DNA of 64,000 bases from Foliimonas ilicis (GCF_039939195.1 NZ_JBDUUH010000012.1:1-64000); one strand, 5' to 3'. Positions 26,810 through 38,832 are shown, numbered from the stretch's first letter. Numbers and translations: made by a program. Notes: generated by a model not told the origin, from the letters alone.

Positions 26810-27661
26810 ATGATCCGCCCTTCCCACATTTTGAACCTGTCCTGCGAAGATCGGCCCGGCATCGTGGCAGCCGTTACCACCCAACTGGCGGCGGCAGGCG
26901 TCAACATCGTCGAGAGCAACCAGTTCTGGGATCAGCAGACCAACCGCTTTTTCATGCGCATTTCCTTCGATGCGGGCGGTGCAAACAATGCGGCCATCGA
27001 AGAAGCGATTGCGCCCTCGGTGACACGCTTCGGCATCGAAGCGCGCCTGACGGAAACCGCGGTTCGTCCCAAGATCATCATCATGGTCTCGAAATTCGAC
27101 CACGCGATGCTTCATCTGCTTTATCAGGTTCGGGTCGGCTGGCTGGACGCTGAAATCGTCGCCATCGTTTCCAACCACGAAGACAGCCGCAAGGTCGCGG
27201 AAGAAGCAGGCATCCGCTACCACTTCGCCAAGGTGACGAAGGACAACAAGCCCGAACAGGAAGCCGCACTCGCCAAGCTGGTCGAGGAAACGCAGGCCGA
27301 ACTGGTCATTCTGGCGCGCTACATGCAGGTGCTGTCCGATGACCTCTCAAGCAGCTTCTACGGGCGCATCATCAACATCCACCACTCGTTCCTGCCAAGC
27401 TTCAAGGGTGCCAAGCCCTACCATCAGGCGCATGATCGCGGCGTGAAGCTTATCGGCGCGACCGCGCATTATGTGACGCCGGACCTCGACGAAGGCCCGA
27501 TCATCGAGCAGGAGACCGAACGCGTGAACCACTCGATGAGCGCCGATGATTACGTCGCCGCCGGGCGCGATATCGAATCGCGCGTGCTTGCCCGCGCGGT
27601 AAAGCTTCACCTTGAAGGCCGCGTTATGCTGAGCGGCAACAAGACCATCGTTTTCGCCTGA
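26810..27661 (+). CDS. purU: Formyltetrahydrofolate deformylase
   Basis: Protein of 283 residues that splits 10-formyltetrahydrofolate into formate and tetrahydrofolate, balancing one-carbon pools. It has an N-terminal ACT domain (NLSCEDRPGIVAAVTTQLAAAGVNI) and a C-terminal formyltransferase-fold domain with INIHHSFLPSFKGAKPYHQA and ATAHYVTPDLDEGPII, holding the expected Asn, His and Asp. The start at 26810 gives the standard N-terminus. Its stop is one base from the stop of the convergent MFS gene. Confidence 0.95.
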   Translation: MIRPSHILNLSCEDRPGIVAAVTTQLAAAGVNIVESNQFWDQQTNRFFMRISFDAGGANNAAIEEAIAPSVTRFGIEARLTETAVRPKIIIMVSKFDHAMLHLLYQVRVGWLDAEIVAIVSNHEDSRKVAEEAGIRYHFAKVTKDNKPEQEAALAKLVEETQAELVILARYMQVLSDDLSSSFYGRIINIHHSFLPSFKGAKPYHQAHDRGVKLIGATAHYVTPDLDEGPIIEQETERVNHSMSADDYVAAGRDIESRVLARAVKLHLEGRVMLSGNKTIVFA

Positions 27662-27662
27662 T

Positions 27663-28844
27663 CTATTCGGCGGGAGCCGCCGCGAGTCGCCGCTGCGCGC
27701 GCCGGCTCGCATAAAGCACGAGAAGTGCTGTTATCGGAAACAGCGCTGCGAAAAAGCCCAGATCGGCAGGAGCCGCGTTTTCCAGCACGTGGCCGCCGAG
27801 CGCGGTTCCGGCCGCTATGCCGAAATACATTGCAGAAGCATTCAGCGACAGCGTCAGATGCGCCACTTCCGGCGCGTAACCGACGATGCGGCTTGCCTGT
27901 GCGGGCGGGAACGCCCAGCCGATGATGCCCCACGGCAGCATGATGCCGATCAGCAGCGGGCCAGCCAGATGTTGCGGCAGGAAGTGCAGGCCGAACGCAA
28001 TGGAAAGGGCGACCATCAGCGAGGCGATGAGCGATGCCGCCACCATTCGCGTGGCCCCGATACGGTCGGCAAGGTAGCCGCTCGACAGATTTCCGATCAC
28101 CGCGCCGACACCAAAAGCGAGCAGAAGTCCCGGCAGAGCGAGCTTTGAAAGCCCTGCCCCCTCGATTGCCAACGGGGCCAGATAAGAGACGATCATGAAG
28201 CCGCCAGCCAGATAAAGAAACGTCACCGCCAGTGATGACGCGATACCTGCCCTGCCGATGATGCCGAAACGCTCCTTCAGTGTCAGCCTGGTGCCTTGCA
28301 ATCCGCGCGGCAGGCGTAGCCACAGCACGCTGGCACATACCAGTCCCAACACCGCAATGGCGCCGAAAGTACCCCGCCAGCCCCAAACCGCCGCGATGAG
28401 CGCGCCAAGCGGCGCGCCGAGAGCAACCGCGAATGTGGTGCCGCCAACCACCACCGAAATGGCCAGCGCGCGATGTTCGGGCGCAGCCAGCGAAACGGCA
28501 GTCGCCTGCGCGGTGGCGGCAAACAGCCCGCTCGCCATTCCCATCACGATCTGCGCAAGCAGCAGCGTCGTGAAGGAAACGCTGGTAGCGGCGAGCACGT
28601 TACCGGCAACAAACGTCAAAATGGCCGCCGTCAGAACCCGGCGCCTGTCTGCGGCTCCGGCAAGCGCCGAAAGGAGCGGCGCACCGACGGCGTAGGACAA
28701 GGAGAAAACCGTGATCAGATAACCGGCGGTGGGAATGGTCGTGTGCGTGTCGGCTGCAATGAACGGCAGCAGGCTCGAAAAAACGAAGCCCACCGTGCTC
28801 ATCGTGAATGAGCCTACAGCAAGCCAAATGAGACGCTTATCCAA
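27663..28844 (-). CDS. MFS transporter (drug/arabinose efflux type)
   Basis: About 393 residues, 12 membrane segments expected. The first-loop motif is blurred (LLSALAGAADRRRVLTAA), while GLFAATAQATAVSLAAPEHR is typical of the DHA1 group. I place the start at the TTG at 28844, 8 bases after AAGGA, giving MDKRLIWLAVGSF; the first ATG is at 28904, has no ribosome site and would add 20 residues lying over the operator. It is divergent from an ArsR-type regulator that probably controls it. The substrate is unknown. Confidence 0.85.
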   Translation of the reverse strand: MDKRLIWLAVGSFTMSTVGFVFSSLLPFIAADTHTTIPTAGYLITVFSLSYAVGAPLLSALAGAADRRRVLTAAILTFVAGNVLAATSVSFTTLLLAQIVMGMASGLFAATAQATAVSLAAPEHRALAISVVVGGTTFAVALGAPLGALIAAVWGWRGTFGAIAVLGLVCASVLWLRLPRGLQGTRLTLKERFGIIGRAGIASSLAVTFLYLAGGFMIVSYLAPLAIEGAGLSKLALPGLLLAFGVGAVIGNLSSGYLADRIGATRMVAASLIASLMVALSIAFGLHFLPQHLAGPLLIGIMLPWGIIGWAFPPAQASRIVGYAPEVAHLTLSLNASAMYFGIAAGTALGGHVLENAAPADLGFFAALFPITALLVLYASRRAQRRLAAAPAE

Positions 28845-28858
28845 CGGATCGATCCTTG

Positions 28859-28884
28859 GTTCAAAAGTTATTGAACTATTGAAC
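28859..28884. promoter_or_regulatory. Candidate operator for the ArsR-type regulator
   Basis: GTTCAA - 6 bases - TTGAAC (28859-28876) is a perfect dyad, and TTGAAC recurs at 28879-28884. It lies about 15 bases upstream of the proposed MFS start, where a bound repressor would block the promoter. Confidence 0.55.
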
Positions 28885-28991
28885 TTACAAGCTCGCCATG
28901 TCAATGTAGTCGCACACGCTTCCTGTCAGCCTGATGTCAGGAGGCCGTCAAACGCATTGAACCGGAACGCCAGCGCCGCTAGGTTTCAGCT

Positions 28992-29348
28992 ATGACCTTG
29001 CCTCATCCTACTGCCGACCAGATTTCGCTGCCGAATGTGCTGACCGTACTTGGCGACCAGACACGGCTCGCCATCGTCGGCTATCTCGCGCTACGCGAAG
29101 GCCAGCAGACCAACTGCATGCAGTTTCAGGATTTCGGTTCGAAGACGAATATCAGCTACCATCTGGCGAAAATGCGCGAGGCCGGCATTACCCGCACAGA
29201 GGTTTCCGGCACCAGCCGGCTGATCACCCTTCGCCGCGATGAAATTGACGCACGGTTTCCCGGCCTGCTCGATTCTATCATCGCCGAAGCCGTTACGCTT
29301 CCAGTAGTGCAGAAAGTGATTGCCGCTGAAGAGGCGGTGGCGGTCTAA
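28992..29348 (+). CDS. ArsR-type winged-helix regulator
   Basis: Protein of 118 residues with a winged helix: LTVLGDQTRLAIVGYLALREGQ, then SKTNISYHLAKMREAGITRTEVSGTSRLITLRRDEIDARFPGLL. No metal-binding cysteine box (ELCVCDL type) is visible, so it is more likely a repressor answering to an organic ligand than a metal sensor. It is divergent from the MFS transporter and presumably represses it. Confidence 0.87.
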   Translation: MTLPHPTADQISLPNVLTVLGDQTRLAIVGYLALREGQQTNCMQFQDFGSKTNISYHLAKMREAGITRTEVSGTSRLITLRRDEIDARFPGLLDSIIAEAVTLPVVQKVIAAEEAVAV

Positions 29349-29378
29349 AGCGGTCCCTGTTTTTACGGAATCGCGAGG

Positions 29379-29536
29379 CGCCCCCCTCTGTCCTGCCGGA
29401 CATCTCCCCCACGGGTGGGGAGATTAGATTTCATTTCCGATTTCGCCAATCTTGAGCATCGCAAATCTGGCGGCAACATTGAAGCTGCCAATCTCCCCCC
29501 TTGTGGGGGAGATGCCCGGCAGGACAGAGGGGGGCG
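29379..29536. repeat. Family A palindromic repeat, copy 3 (158 bp, variant core)
   Basis: The arms match the family (CGCCCCCCTCTGTCCTGCCGG) but the core (TTTCATTTCCGATTTCGCC...) differs from the other three copies and the arms carry GGACAT and CCACGGGTGGGG changes. The outer flanks still match: GCGAGG on the left, GCTGTCCCGCCAACGTTTCTAT on the right. It looks like a mosaic or a subfamily. Confidence 0.9.
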
Positions 29537-29607
29537 CTGTCCCGCCAACGTTTCTATGGAAGGACTCCAGCAAAACCAATTGCAACGACCGTCGCGCCCC
29601 GAGACCC

Positions 29608-30552
29608 TTAAATCGGATTGTTGAACGTATCGCAGTCCGACAATTTCCCGCTCTCGAATCCGGCGGAAAACCACTTTTTACGCTGTGCAGACGTGCCGTG
29701 GTTGAAGCTTTCCGGCACGACATAGCCTTGCGTGCGGCGCTGCAGCGTATCGTCGCCGATCTGCTGCGCTGCATTCAGCGCTTCGTCCACATCGCCACTG
29801 TCGAGCAGGCCCTTCTGGTTGGTGAAGTGGCCCCAGACACCCGCAAAGCAATCCGCCTGCAATTCCACGCGCATCGACATCTGGTTGGCATCCGCCGCAC
29901 TCATCTGCTGGCGCATCTCGTTGAACTTCGGCAGGATGCCGGTCAGGTTCTGAACGTGATGGCCGACTTCATGCGCGATCACATAGGCCTGCGCGAAATC
30001 GCCCGACGCGCCGAATTTCTGCGAAAGCTCGTCGAAGAAGGACGTGTCGAGATAGACCTTGCGATCGCCGGGGCAATAGAACGGACCGGAAGCCGACGAT
30101 GCGTAGCCGCAGGCCGAACGAATCTGGCCGGAGAAAAGCGTCAGCTTTGGTTCTTCATATTGCAGGCCTTCGGTCTTGAAGATGCCGTTCCAGACGTCTT
30201 CCGTCTCGGCAAGCACGGTGCCAACGAACTGCTTCATCTCGTCGCTCGCCGGCGCGCCTTCGCCGGTCGGCGCAGTCTGTTGTTGCTGCTGCGTCACCTG
30301 ACCGCCGCCGCCGGGCACAGAAGCGCCATCGCCACCCGCCAGAATGGCCAGAGGGTCGATGCCGCATGCGCGCAACGCAAAGAAGATGACGACCATTATG
30401 ATAATGGTGGAGATACTGAGGCCACCGCCTCTGCCCCCACTGCCGATCGGAATTCGAAAACCGCCGCCGCGTCCAAGACCGCCGCCCAAGCCGCCGCCTT
30501 GACCGCGAGCGTCCTCTATATTGTCACTTTGCCGACGGCCTCTCCAGCGCAT
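29608..30552 (-). CDS. ypfJ: YpfJ-type neutral zinc metallopeptidase
   Basis: Protein of 314 residues. A Gly/Arg-rich start (about 1-45) leads to one membrane helix (about 46-62, STIIIMVVIFFAL), then a soluble domain with the zinc-peptidase motif HEVGHH near 192 and an upstream conserved FYCPGDRKVYLDTSFFDEL. This is the KPN_02809/YpfJ family, predicted inner-membrane peptidases with the active site facing the periplasm. The natural substrate is unknown. Confidence 0.93.
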   Translation of the reverse strand: MRWRGRRQSDNIEDARGQGGGLGGGLGRGGGFRIPIGSGGRGGGLSISTIIIMVVIFFALRACGIDPLAILAGGDGASVPGGGGQVTQQQQQTAPTGEGAPASDEMKQFVGTVLAETEDVWNGIFKTEGLQYEEPKLTLFSGQIRSACGYASSASGPFYCPGDRKVYLDTSFFDELSQKFGASGDFAQAYVIAHEVGHHVQNLTGILPKFNEMRQQMSAADANQMSMRVELQADCFAGVWGHFTNQKGLLDSGDVDEALNAAQQIGDDTLQRRTQGYVVPESFNHGTSAQRKKWFSAGFESGKLSDCDTFNNPI

Positions 30553-30943
30553 TGCGTGGTCCTCAAAAGGTTGCGAAACCGGCGGCTTTTGCAGCGGGTT
30601 TCCTCAAACCAATAAGTAGCCGAACGGTTGCATCGAGTCACAGGCTTTTTGCGGTTTGGCCCAAACACGGTGTGGCAGTGCAGCAACGCCGGCTCATCAA
30701 CTCATATTGCAGTGCGAGAAAATGCGTGACGGGAGCGCAAGGATCATCTATCTGATGCGCCGTCCGGTGACCGCTTTTATTCTGAGGGAAAGCGAAATCC
30801 TGCCTCACGAGCATTGGCCGTGCCGCAGGTGGTTGATCGGGCGCAAAGAGATGTTTCCGCGATGAATGCGGCCATTCTTTGCAATGAGCGTAACCGACGC
30901 CGGATCAGACTTTATTTAACTTTTAACTGTCAGGATCGCCCAC
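30553..30943. other. Intergenic stretch, no supported gene
   Basis: These 391 bases separate the divergent ypfJ and esterase genes. A possible short frame runs at about 30722-30865 (47 codons, MRDGSARIIYLMRRPVTAF...), but its ribosome site is weak and I know no relative. I see no terminator or RNA gene. Confidence 0.4.
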
Positions 30944-31774
30944 ATGATCAGACACGCATTTTGCGCCCTTGCGGGTGCTGCAGCCCTTCTCACTTTTACC
31001 GCGGCAGGCTTTGCCGACAACACCGTGCCAAAAAAGAGCGCGGTATCGACGGCTGCCGAAATCTCGTCACCGGTGACTGCTAGTGCAGCACAAGGCGCGG
31101 TGTTGAAGATCGTGCCGGAAACGCAGTCGAGTATCTTGAGAAACAAGCTGTTCGTCCACCACGTCTACAAGCCCGAAAACGCGTCGGACCAGACGATCAT
31201 TTTGATGCACGGCTCGGGCGGCAATGAGCAAAGCCTCGTTTCGCTTGCCTCGAAGATCGCGCCCCGCGCCACCCTCATCGGCATTCGCGGACGCGTCACG
31301 CAGGATGGCAAGAATCGCTGGTACAAGCGCATCACGCCGATTTCCTTCGACCAGCAGGACATTCGCGAAGAAGCGGACGCGTTTGCGGCATTCGTCTCCG
31401 ACTTTGCCACACAGCAGAAGATCGATCTCGATCGCACGATTTTCCTTGGCTATTCGAACGGCGCGAATCTGCTGTCGTCGCTCAGCCTTCTTCATCCGGA
31501 AATCGTTCACCGCGCAGTGCTTCTGCGCCCGATGACGGTTCTGAACCAGATTCCTGCCGTCAGCCTGAAGAATTCCAACTTCCTCACCATCGCTGGCCGC
31601 ACCGACAAGCTCTATGCGCCCTTCGCACCGGCGCTCGAAGACACGCTACGCAAGCGCGGCGCGAATGTCGAGGCGCACATGATCCCGTCAAATCACGGGC
31701 TCGGCGCAGAAGACGTCAAGATCGTCGCCGAATGGATAGCCGGCACAGGCCAGGTAGCCTCGCAGACGAGGTAG
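30944..31774 (+). CDS. Exported alpha/beta-hydrolase (esterase)
   Basis: Protein of 276 residues with a signal peptide (about 1-25, ending AGFAD). It has an alpha/beta-hydrolase fold of the carboxylesterase/dienelactone-hydrolase kind: oxyanion region ILMHGSGGNEQSLV, nucleophile elbow GYSNGAN, acid in AGRTDKLY and catalytic His in SNHGLGAED. It should act on esters in the periplasm; the substrate is unknown. Confidence 0.9.
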   Translation: MIRHAFCALAGAAALLTFTAAGFADNTVPKKSAVSTAAEISSPVTASAAQGAVLKIVPETQSSILRNKLFVHHVYKPENASDQTIILMHGSGGNEQSLVSLASKIAPRATLIGIRGRVTQDGKNRWYKRITPISFDQQDIREEADAFAAFVSDFATQQKIDLDRTIFLGYSNGANLLSSLSLLHPEIVHRAVLLRPMTVLNQIPAVSLKNSNFLTIAGRTDKLYAPFAPALEDTLRKRGANVEAHMIPSNHGLGAEDVKIVAEWIAGTGQVASQTR

Positions 31775-31786
31775 GGTTTTCGAGAA

Positions 31787-31972
31787 TCAGCGCTGCTTCG
31801 TACCGGCGCTTTTTCCGTCCGAGCTTTTCGCTCTTTCGTCGAAACGCTTCTCGCCCTTCTTCAGGTCGGAGCCCTTTTTGGCCTCGACCTTTTTCTCATC
31901 GGCCATGGCGCTTTGTTTGAGGCCCTTTGCGGCGGCCTTGCCCTTGGCTGTCGGCGCTTCCTTAACACCCAT
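31787..31972 (-). CDS. Small Lys-rich protein of unknown function
   Basis: A 61-residue, strongly basic protein, about a quarter Lys, with no hydrophobic segment. GGGAGGA lies six bases before the ATG, which supports it being a real gene. The low-complexity Lys/Ala/Ser composition suggests a disordered, perhaps nucleic-acid-binding protein; this is inference. It converges on the esterase gene with 12 bases between the stops. Confidence 0.7.
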   Translation of the reverse strand: MGVKEAPTAKGKAAAKGLKQSAMADEKKVEAKKGSDLKKGEKRFDERAKSSDGKSAGTKQR

Positions 31973-32232
31973 CAGAATGTCCTCCCGGAACGGCGTCGCA
32001 TGAGCGCGGCGCGTCGTTCAAACGCCACTGAACCCCACCTTGTTCCGGTCGCGTTCCATGCAACTGGTAAGAAGCTGTAAAAACCCCGCGCAAAGTTGCA
32101 TTTTCGGGGTTACGTGCGCGCGCGCATTTCCCTATAAGGCCCTCCTAGCCAGATACATATCATATGCGCGCAACCGGCCGGGGAACCCCGTGCCCGGTTT
32201 TTCGCGCAGCCTGAAAAAGACAGGACGCCGCC

Positions 32233-35712
<3,480 letters not shown>

Positions 35713-35853
35713 AGGGGTCTGAGTGTCCCTTGTTTCTTCCATTACGAAAAATAGGCGTTAGGCCGATCAGCAGCAAAGCAATAATTAACCAACTACGACC
35801 GTGGGTCGGCCAACTGGAATTCAAGCCGCTGCCAGACATTTCGAAGCGCTCAT

Positions 35854-36210
35854 CTAAAGTGGAAATTTAGTGAACATCAAGGCCCACACTATCAGCCAAG
35901 AACTCGTCAAAGGCAGAAGCACTACAATAAATCGCACCGGCCATCGTAGAAACCGCTTCATTCCTTCAACTTGAACAAAAAATATATCTACAATTCTCTC
36001 AGTTAAAACATTAAGCCTGAACGCTAAAAATACTCCAAATAGACCAGATATCAGAAGCACAGGAATGCCCCAATACGATCCTTGCGTCCAAAGTTTTGTG
36101 GCTATTAATATCCATAAGGTCCACCAAGCGACGGTGGTCAAGAACATTCTTGCATAGTCAAAAGCTGATTTCTCAGCGTCTATTAGTTTCTGAATTTCAT
36201 TTAAAATCAA
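35854..36210 (-). CDS. Small AT-rich membrane protein of unknown function
   Basis: A 118-residue protein with three or four hydrophobic helices (about 23-40, 47-66, 88-113) and a charged N-terminus. I do not recognise a family. Its base composition is clearly AT-richer than its neighbours, suggesting acquisition by transfer. It sits directly after carB, at the start of an accessory patch that ends near 38830. Confidence 0.6.
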   Translation of the reverse strand: MILNEIQKLIDAEKSAFDYARMFLTTVAWWTLWILIATKLWTQGSYWGIPVLLISGLFGVFLAFRLNVLTERIVDIFFVQVEGMKRFLRWPVRFIVVLLPLTSSWLIVWALMFTKFPL

Positions 36211-36337
36211 AGATCGCCCTTTTTATTCGTCCTCTCAAGGAGATTACGAATAACATTATCATCTGCTTTTTTGGAAACCTAAATTTTCTGTGACTTCGTC
36301 CAAGCTGCGGATATTGTGCCCCGTCAGCCAACTCTTC

Positions 36338-36510
36338 CCTTCTCCCCTTGTGGGAGAAGGTGGCCGAGCGGAGCGAGGTCGGATGAGGGGTGCTGGACGG
36401 AGTGCTTCGTTACCGAACGGGTGTTGGGCGGCAATTTCCTGATGCGCCGCGCTCCCGCCAACACCCCTCATCCGCCCCTTTGGGGCACCTTCTCCCACAA
36501 GGGGAGAAGG
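36338..36510. repeat. Family B palindromic repeat, copy 1 (173 bp)
   Basis: CCTTCTCCCCTTGTGGGAGA opens the element and its complement closes it. Inside are a second inverted pair GGATGAGGGGTG / CACCCCTCATCC and a core of about 75 bases. A second copy in the same orientation lies at 36949. It is unrelated to family A. Confidence 0.95.
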
Positions 36511-36521
36511 AAGGTGGTGCC

Positions 36522-36893
36522 TCACCGCCACGGCTGCAAACTGGTATCCCGCACATAGGCGATGATCGTGTCGCAGACGCTGTTCATCTCGCGCAGCACA
36601 TCGTCATTCCAGAACCGCAGCACGCGAAAACCGCGTGCCTTCAATTCCGCATCGCGTTCGCGGTCGTAGACGGAATCCGCGTGCTGGCTGCCGTCGATTT
36701 CTATGATCAACATTGCGTCGGCACACAGAAAATCGGCAACGAAGCGCCCGACCGGCGCTTGTCGGCGAAACTTGATTCCATCGAGACGGCGACTGCGCAG
36801 TTCCTGCCATAGTTTGCCTTCGGCCTCGGTCAATTCACGCCTGAGCGTTCTTGCGAAGCGGCGTTTTTCTGGTTGGACTGGCTGGTGGGGCAT
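36522..36893 (-). CDS. DUF559 endonuclease-like protein
   Basis: Protein of 123 residues of the DUF559 family, which shares the very-short-patch-repair endonuclease fold. Visible marks are LRRELTEAEGKLWQELRSRR, GIKFRRQAPVGRFVADFLC and the PD-(D/E)xK-like IIEIDGSQHAD, then RVLRFWNDDVL. It probably cuts or binds DNA, but activity is unproven for most members. It lies between two direct copies of the family B repeat, so recombination between them would delete the gene exactly. Confidence 0.85.
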   Translation of the reverse strand: MPHQPVQPEKRRFARTLRRELTEAEGKLWQELRSRRLDGIKFRRQAPVGRFVADFLCADAMLIIEIDGSQHADSVYDRERDAELKARGFRVLRFWNDDVLREMNSVCDTIIAYVRDTSLQPWR

Positions 36894-36948
36894 AAGGGCA
36901 GGCTACAGATTCTCACGCGTGGGAGAAAGTGTGATCGATGCGCCCTTT

Positions 36949-37125
36949 CCTTCTCCCCTTGTGGGAGAAGGTGGCCGAGCGGAGCGAGGTCGGTCGGATG
37001 AGGGGTGTTGGACGGAGTGCTTCGTTGCAGAACTGGTGCCGAGCGGTAATTTCTTGAAATGCCGCGTTCCCGCCAACACCCCTCATCCGCCCCTTCGGGG
37101 CTCCTTCTCCCACAAGGGGAGAAGG
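36949..37125. repeat. Family B palindromic repeat, copy 2 (177 bp)
   Basis: Same arms, inner inverted pair and core as copy 1; the extra four bases come from a duplicated CGGT in GAGGTCGGTCGGATGAG. The two copies are 438 bases apart and enclose only the DUF559 gene. Confidence 0.95.
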
Positions 37126-37139
37126 TAACGCCGTGCCCT

Positions 37140-37883
37140 TCAATGGCAGCAACTCCCGCCATACTGCAATTGCTCCTCAAAATCCGCGCGACCACCCGGC
37201 GTAAAGTCCATCAAATTCCACAGCGGCTCTATCGTGCCTGCGGCGCGCGGGTCCTGGCCGGGTTCGCTGTCGACAAAGCCCAGTTCCGAGCTCCAGAAAT
37301 GGCGGATGCCATCGGCCTGACACTGAAAAACCGAGAGAAGCGGCAGTTGATAGCCGTTTTCGTCTTCCGTGTGATAGTCGCGGTTGAAGCTGTTATGCGC
37401 TGACGAAAGCAGCCGCATATTGCGCCAGCCACGGTCGCGCGCCAGCCCTTCAAGGTGATCGAGCGAGGTCTTGGCGATGACCGCGAAATTGAAACCCGCC
37501 GCTTCCAGATGGCCGACCGCACCATCAAGCTGGTCGAGCAGGCCGGTGCATGAGGGGCATGGCGCATCGGTAATGGACAGCTTCGCCGTCTCGCCGCCCC
37601 CCGCCTTTTCGCGCGTGTCGGTCGGGTAGCGCGGAAACATCATATTGTAGACGATGAGCGTGTTCTTGCCCGGCTGAAACAACTCAGCAAAGCTGATTTT
37701 CGCAGGCGCGCCTTCCGGTCCGCGACCGTCAAAGACATATTCCTGCGTCACCACCCCGCCCATCGGCAGCGCGCGGCGCGCAACCGCAACATCCTCCATC
37801 GCACGGCGAAGCTCCTTTTCCTTTTCGAGAAGCCTGTCGCGCGCGACGCGATAGTCTGCGGATTCATTGGGAAAACTGACCAT
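37140..37883 (-). CDS. DUF899 family thioredoxin-like protein
   Basis: Protein of 247 residues starting at the ATG at 37883, six bases after GGAGG. The family pattern is clear: an N-terminal coiled region (RDRLLEKEKELRRAMEDVAVARRALP), LIVYNMMFPRY, PCPSCTGLLDQLDGAVGHLEAAG with a CxxC motif, and AKTSLDHLEGLARDRGW. DUF899 proteins have a thioredoxin-like fold and an unknown role. The C-terminus ends in GGSCCH, two more cysteines that could bind metal. Confidence 0.87.
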   Translation of the reverse strand: MVSFPNESADYRVARDRLLEKEKELRRAMEDVAVARRALPMGGVVTQEYVFDGRGPEGAPAKISFAELFQPGKNTLIVYNMMFPRYPTDTREKAGGGETAKLSITDAPCPSCTGLLDQLDGAVGHLEAAGFNFAVIAKTSLDHLEGLARDRGWRNMRLLSSAHNSFNRDYHTEDENGYQLPLLSVFQCQADGIRHFWSSELGFVDSEPGQDPRAAGTIEPLWNLMDFTPGGRADFEEQLQYGGSCCH

Positions 37884-37967
37884 TTTCAACCTCCATCTGC
37901 CGCCGCCTGCTGCAAGGACGTTCGAGAATGGCCAATTCCGACATGCTCGGTTTAGAACAAGGAGCAG

Positions 37968-38747
37968 CTAGGCTTCCGCGTCTGCTTTGGTGACCTTGCT
38001 CTTGGCTCTCTCGATCTTGTTGTTCGCTTTTCGGATACGCGTGGCGGCTTCTTTGGCCTTATCGCCTTCGATCGTTTCTCGCTTGATGACCTCGTTTTCG
38101 ATCAAAGACGCAAGCGTATCGTTTCCAATCTTCACATCTGGAAACAGACGACGAATCTCGCGACGCACCACCGAGATGACCGGATCGGTCCGCATAACCG
38201 CGGAAACGGTAAATTTATTGAACAATTGAGCCTGCTGATGGAATGCATCCATCGCATCGGTCGTAAGCCCTTCCTTGGCGAAAAGGAACATGGACTGAAG
38301 ATGGTCTTCATTCTTGGCGTTCATATCCGCGAAGACGATACGGCATACCTCTTCGTGGCTTATCTGGTTGGCCACGTAAATACGGACCAACCGCCATTCG
38401 ACCGCATTGGTAAGAATTACCCAATGAATACCCTGATGGGCACCGTAATCGATCACTTGCCGCAAATGATTTTCCGACAATGCGCTGCCAGCAGATTTAA
38501 CTTCGATAAGCAGTCGGAGTTGCCCTCCGATCTTAATCGCCAGATCACAAAATGTAGATTTTATCTGGTGTTCGGCAGTTAGCTCTTCATATTTATCGTA
38601 ACCGAACACATCGGATAGAACATCCTTGATCAAGGTAACGGTGTCAGCTTCCGCTACATCCGATTTCTGCTGCGCAAGTGCAACGCGTTGATACTTCTTC
38701 AATGCCGAAGCAACACGCTCGACAAACTTCTTCGGAAGCTTATGCAA
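37968..38747 (-). CDS. Protein with HsdR N-terminal-type nuclease domain
   Basis: About 259 residues if it begins at the TTG at 38747, five bases after GGAGGGG; the ATG at 38804 adds 19 residues without a ribosome site. The N-terminal 150 residues resemble the nuclease domain of type I restriction subunit HsdR: KDVLSDVFGYDKYEELT, then CDLAIKIGGQLRLLIEVKSAG, giving the D...E-V-K catalytic pattern. The C-terminus is Lys/Glu-rich and coiled. No HsdM, HsdS or helicase is nearby, so it is a free-standing nuclease-like gene. Its composition is AT-richer than its neighbours. Confidence 0.78.
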   Translation of the reverse strand: MHKLPKKFVERVASALKKYQRVALAQQKSDVAEADTVTLIKDVLSDVFGYDKYEELTAEHQIKSTFCDLAIKIGGQLRLLIEVKSAGSALSENHLRQVIDYGAHQGIHWVILTNAVEWRLVRIYVANQISHEEVCRIVFADMNAKNEDHLQSMFLFAKEGLTTDAMDAFHQQAQLFNKFTVSAVMRTDPVISVVRREIRRLFPDVKIGNDTLASLIENEVIKRETIEGDKAKEAATRIRKANNKIERAKSKVTKADAEA

Positions 38748-38832
38748 TGAATCCCCTCCTCCATAACCCAGGATGATTGGAGGACGAAATAATTGAAAAT
38801 ACAAGCTGAAATTACCAAACGGCTATTTGGTA

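Noticed and set aside
30656..30865. Small gene in the ypfJ-esterase gap
   Set aside because: The ribosome site is weak and the sequence matches nothing that I know; it is only mentioned in the description of the gap.
37968..38747. Remnant of a complete type I restriction system
   Set aside because: There is no trace of HsdM, HsdS or the HsdR helicase on either side, and the gene has its own ribosome site and C-terminus.
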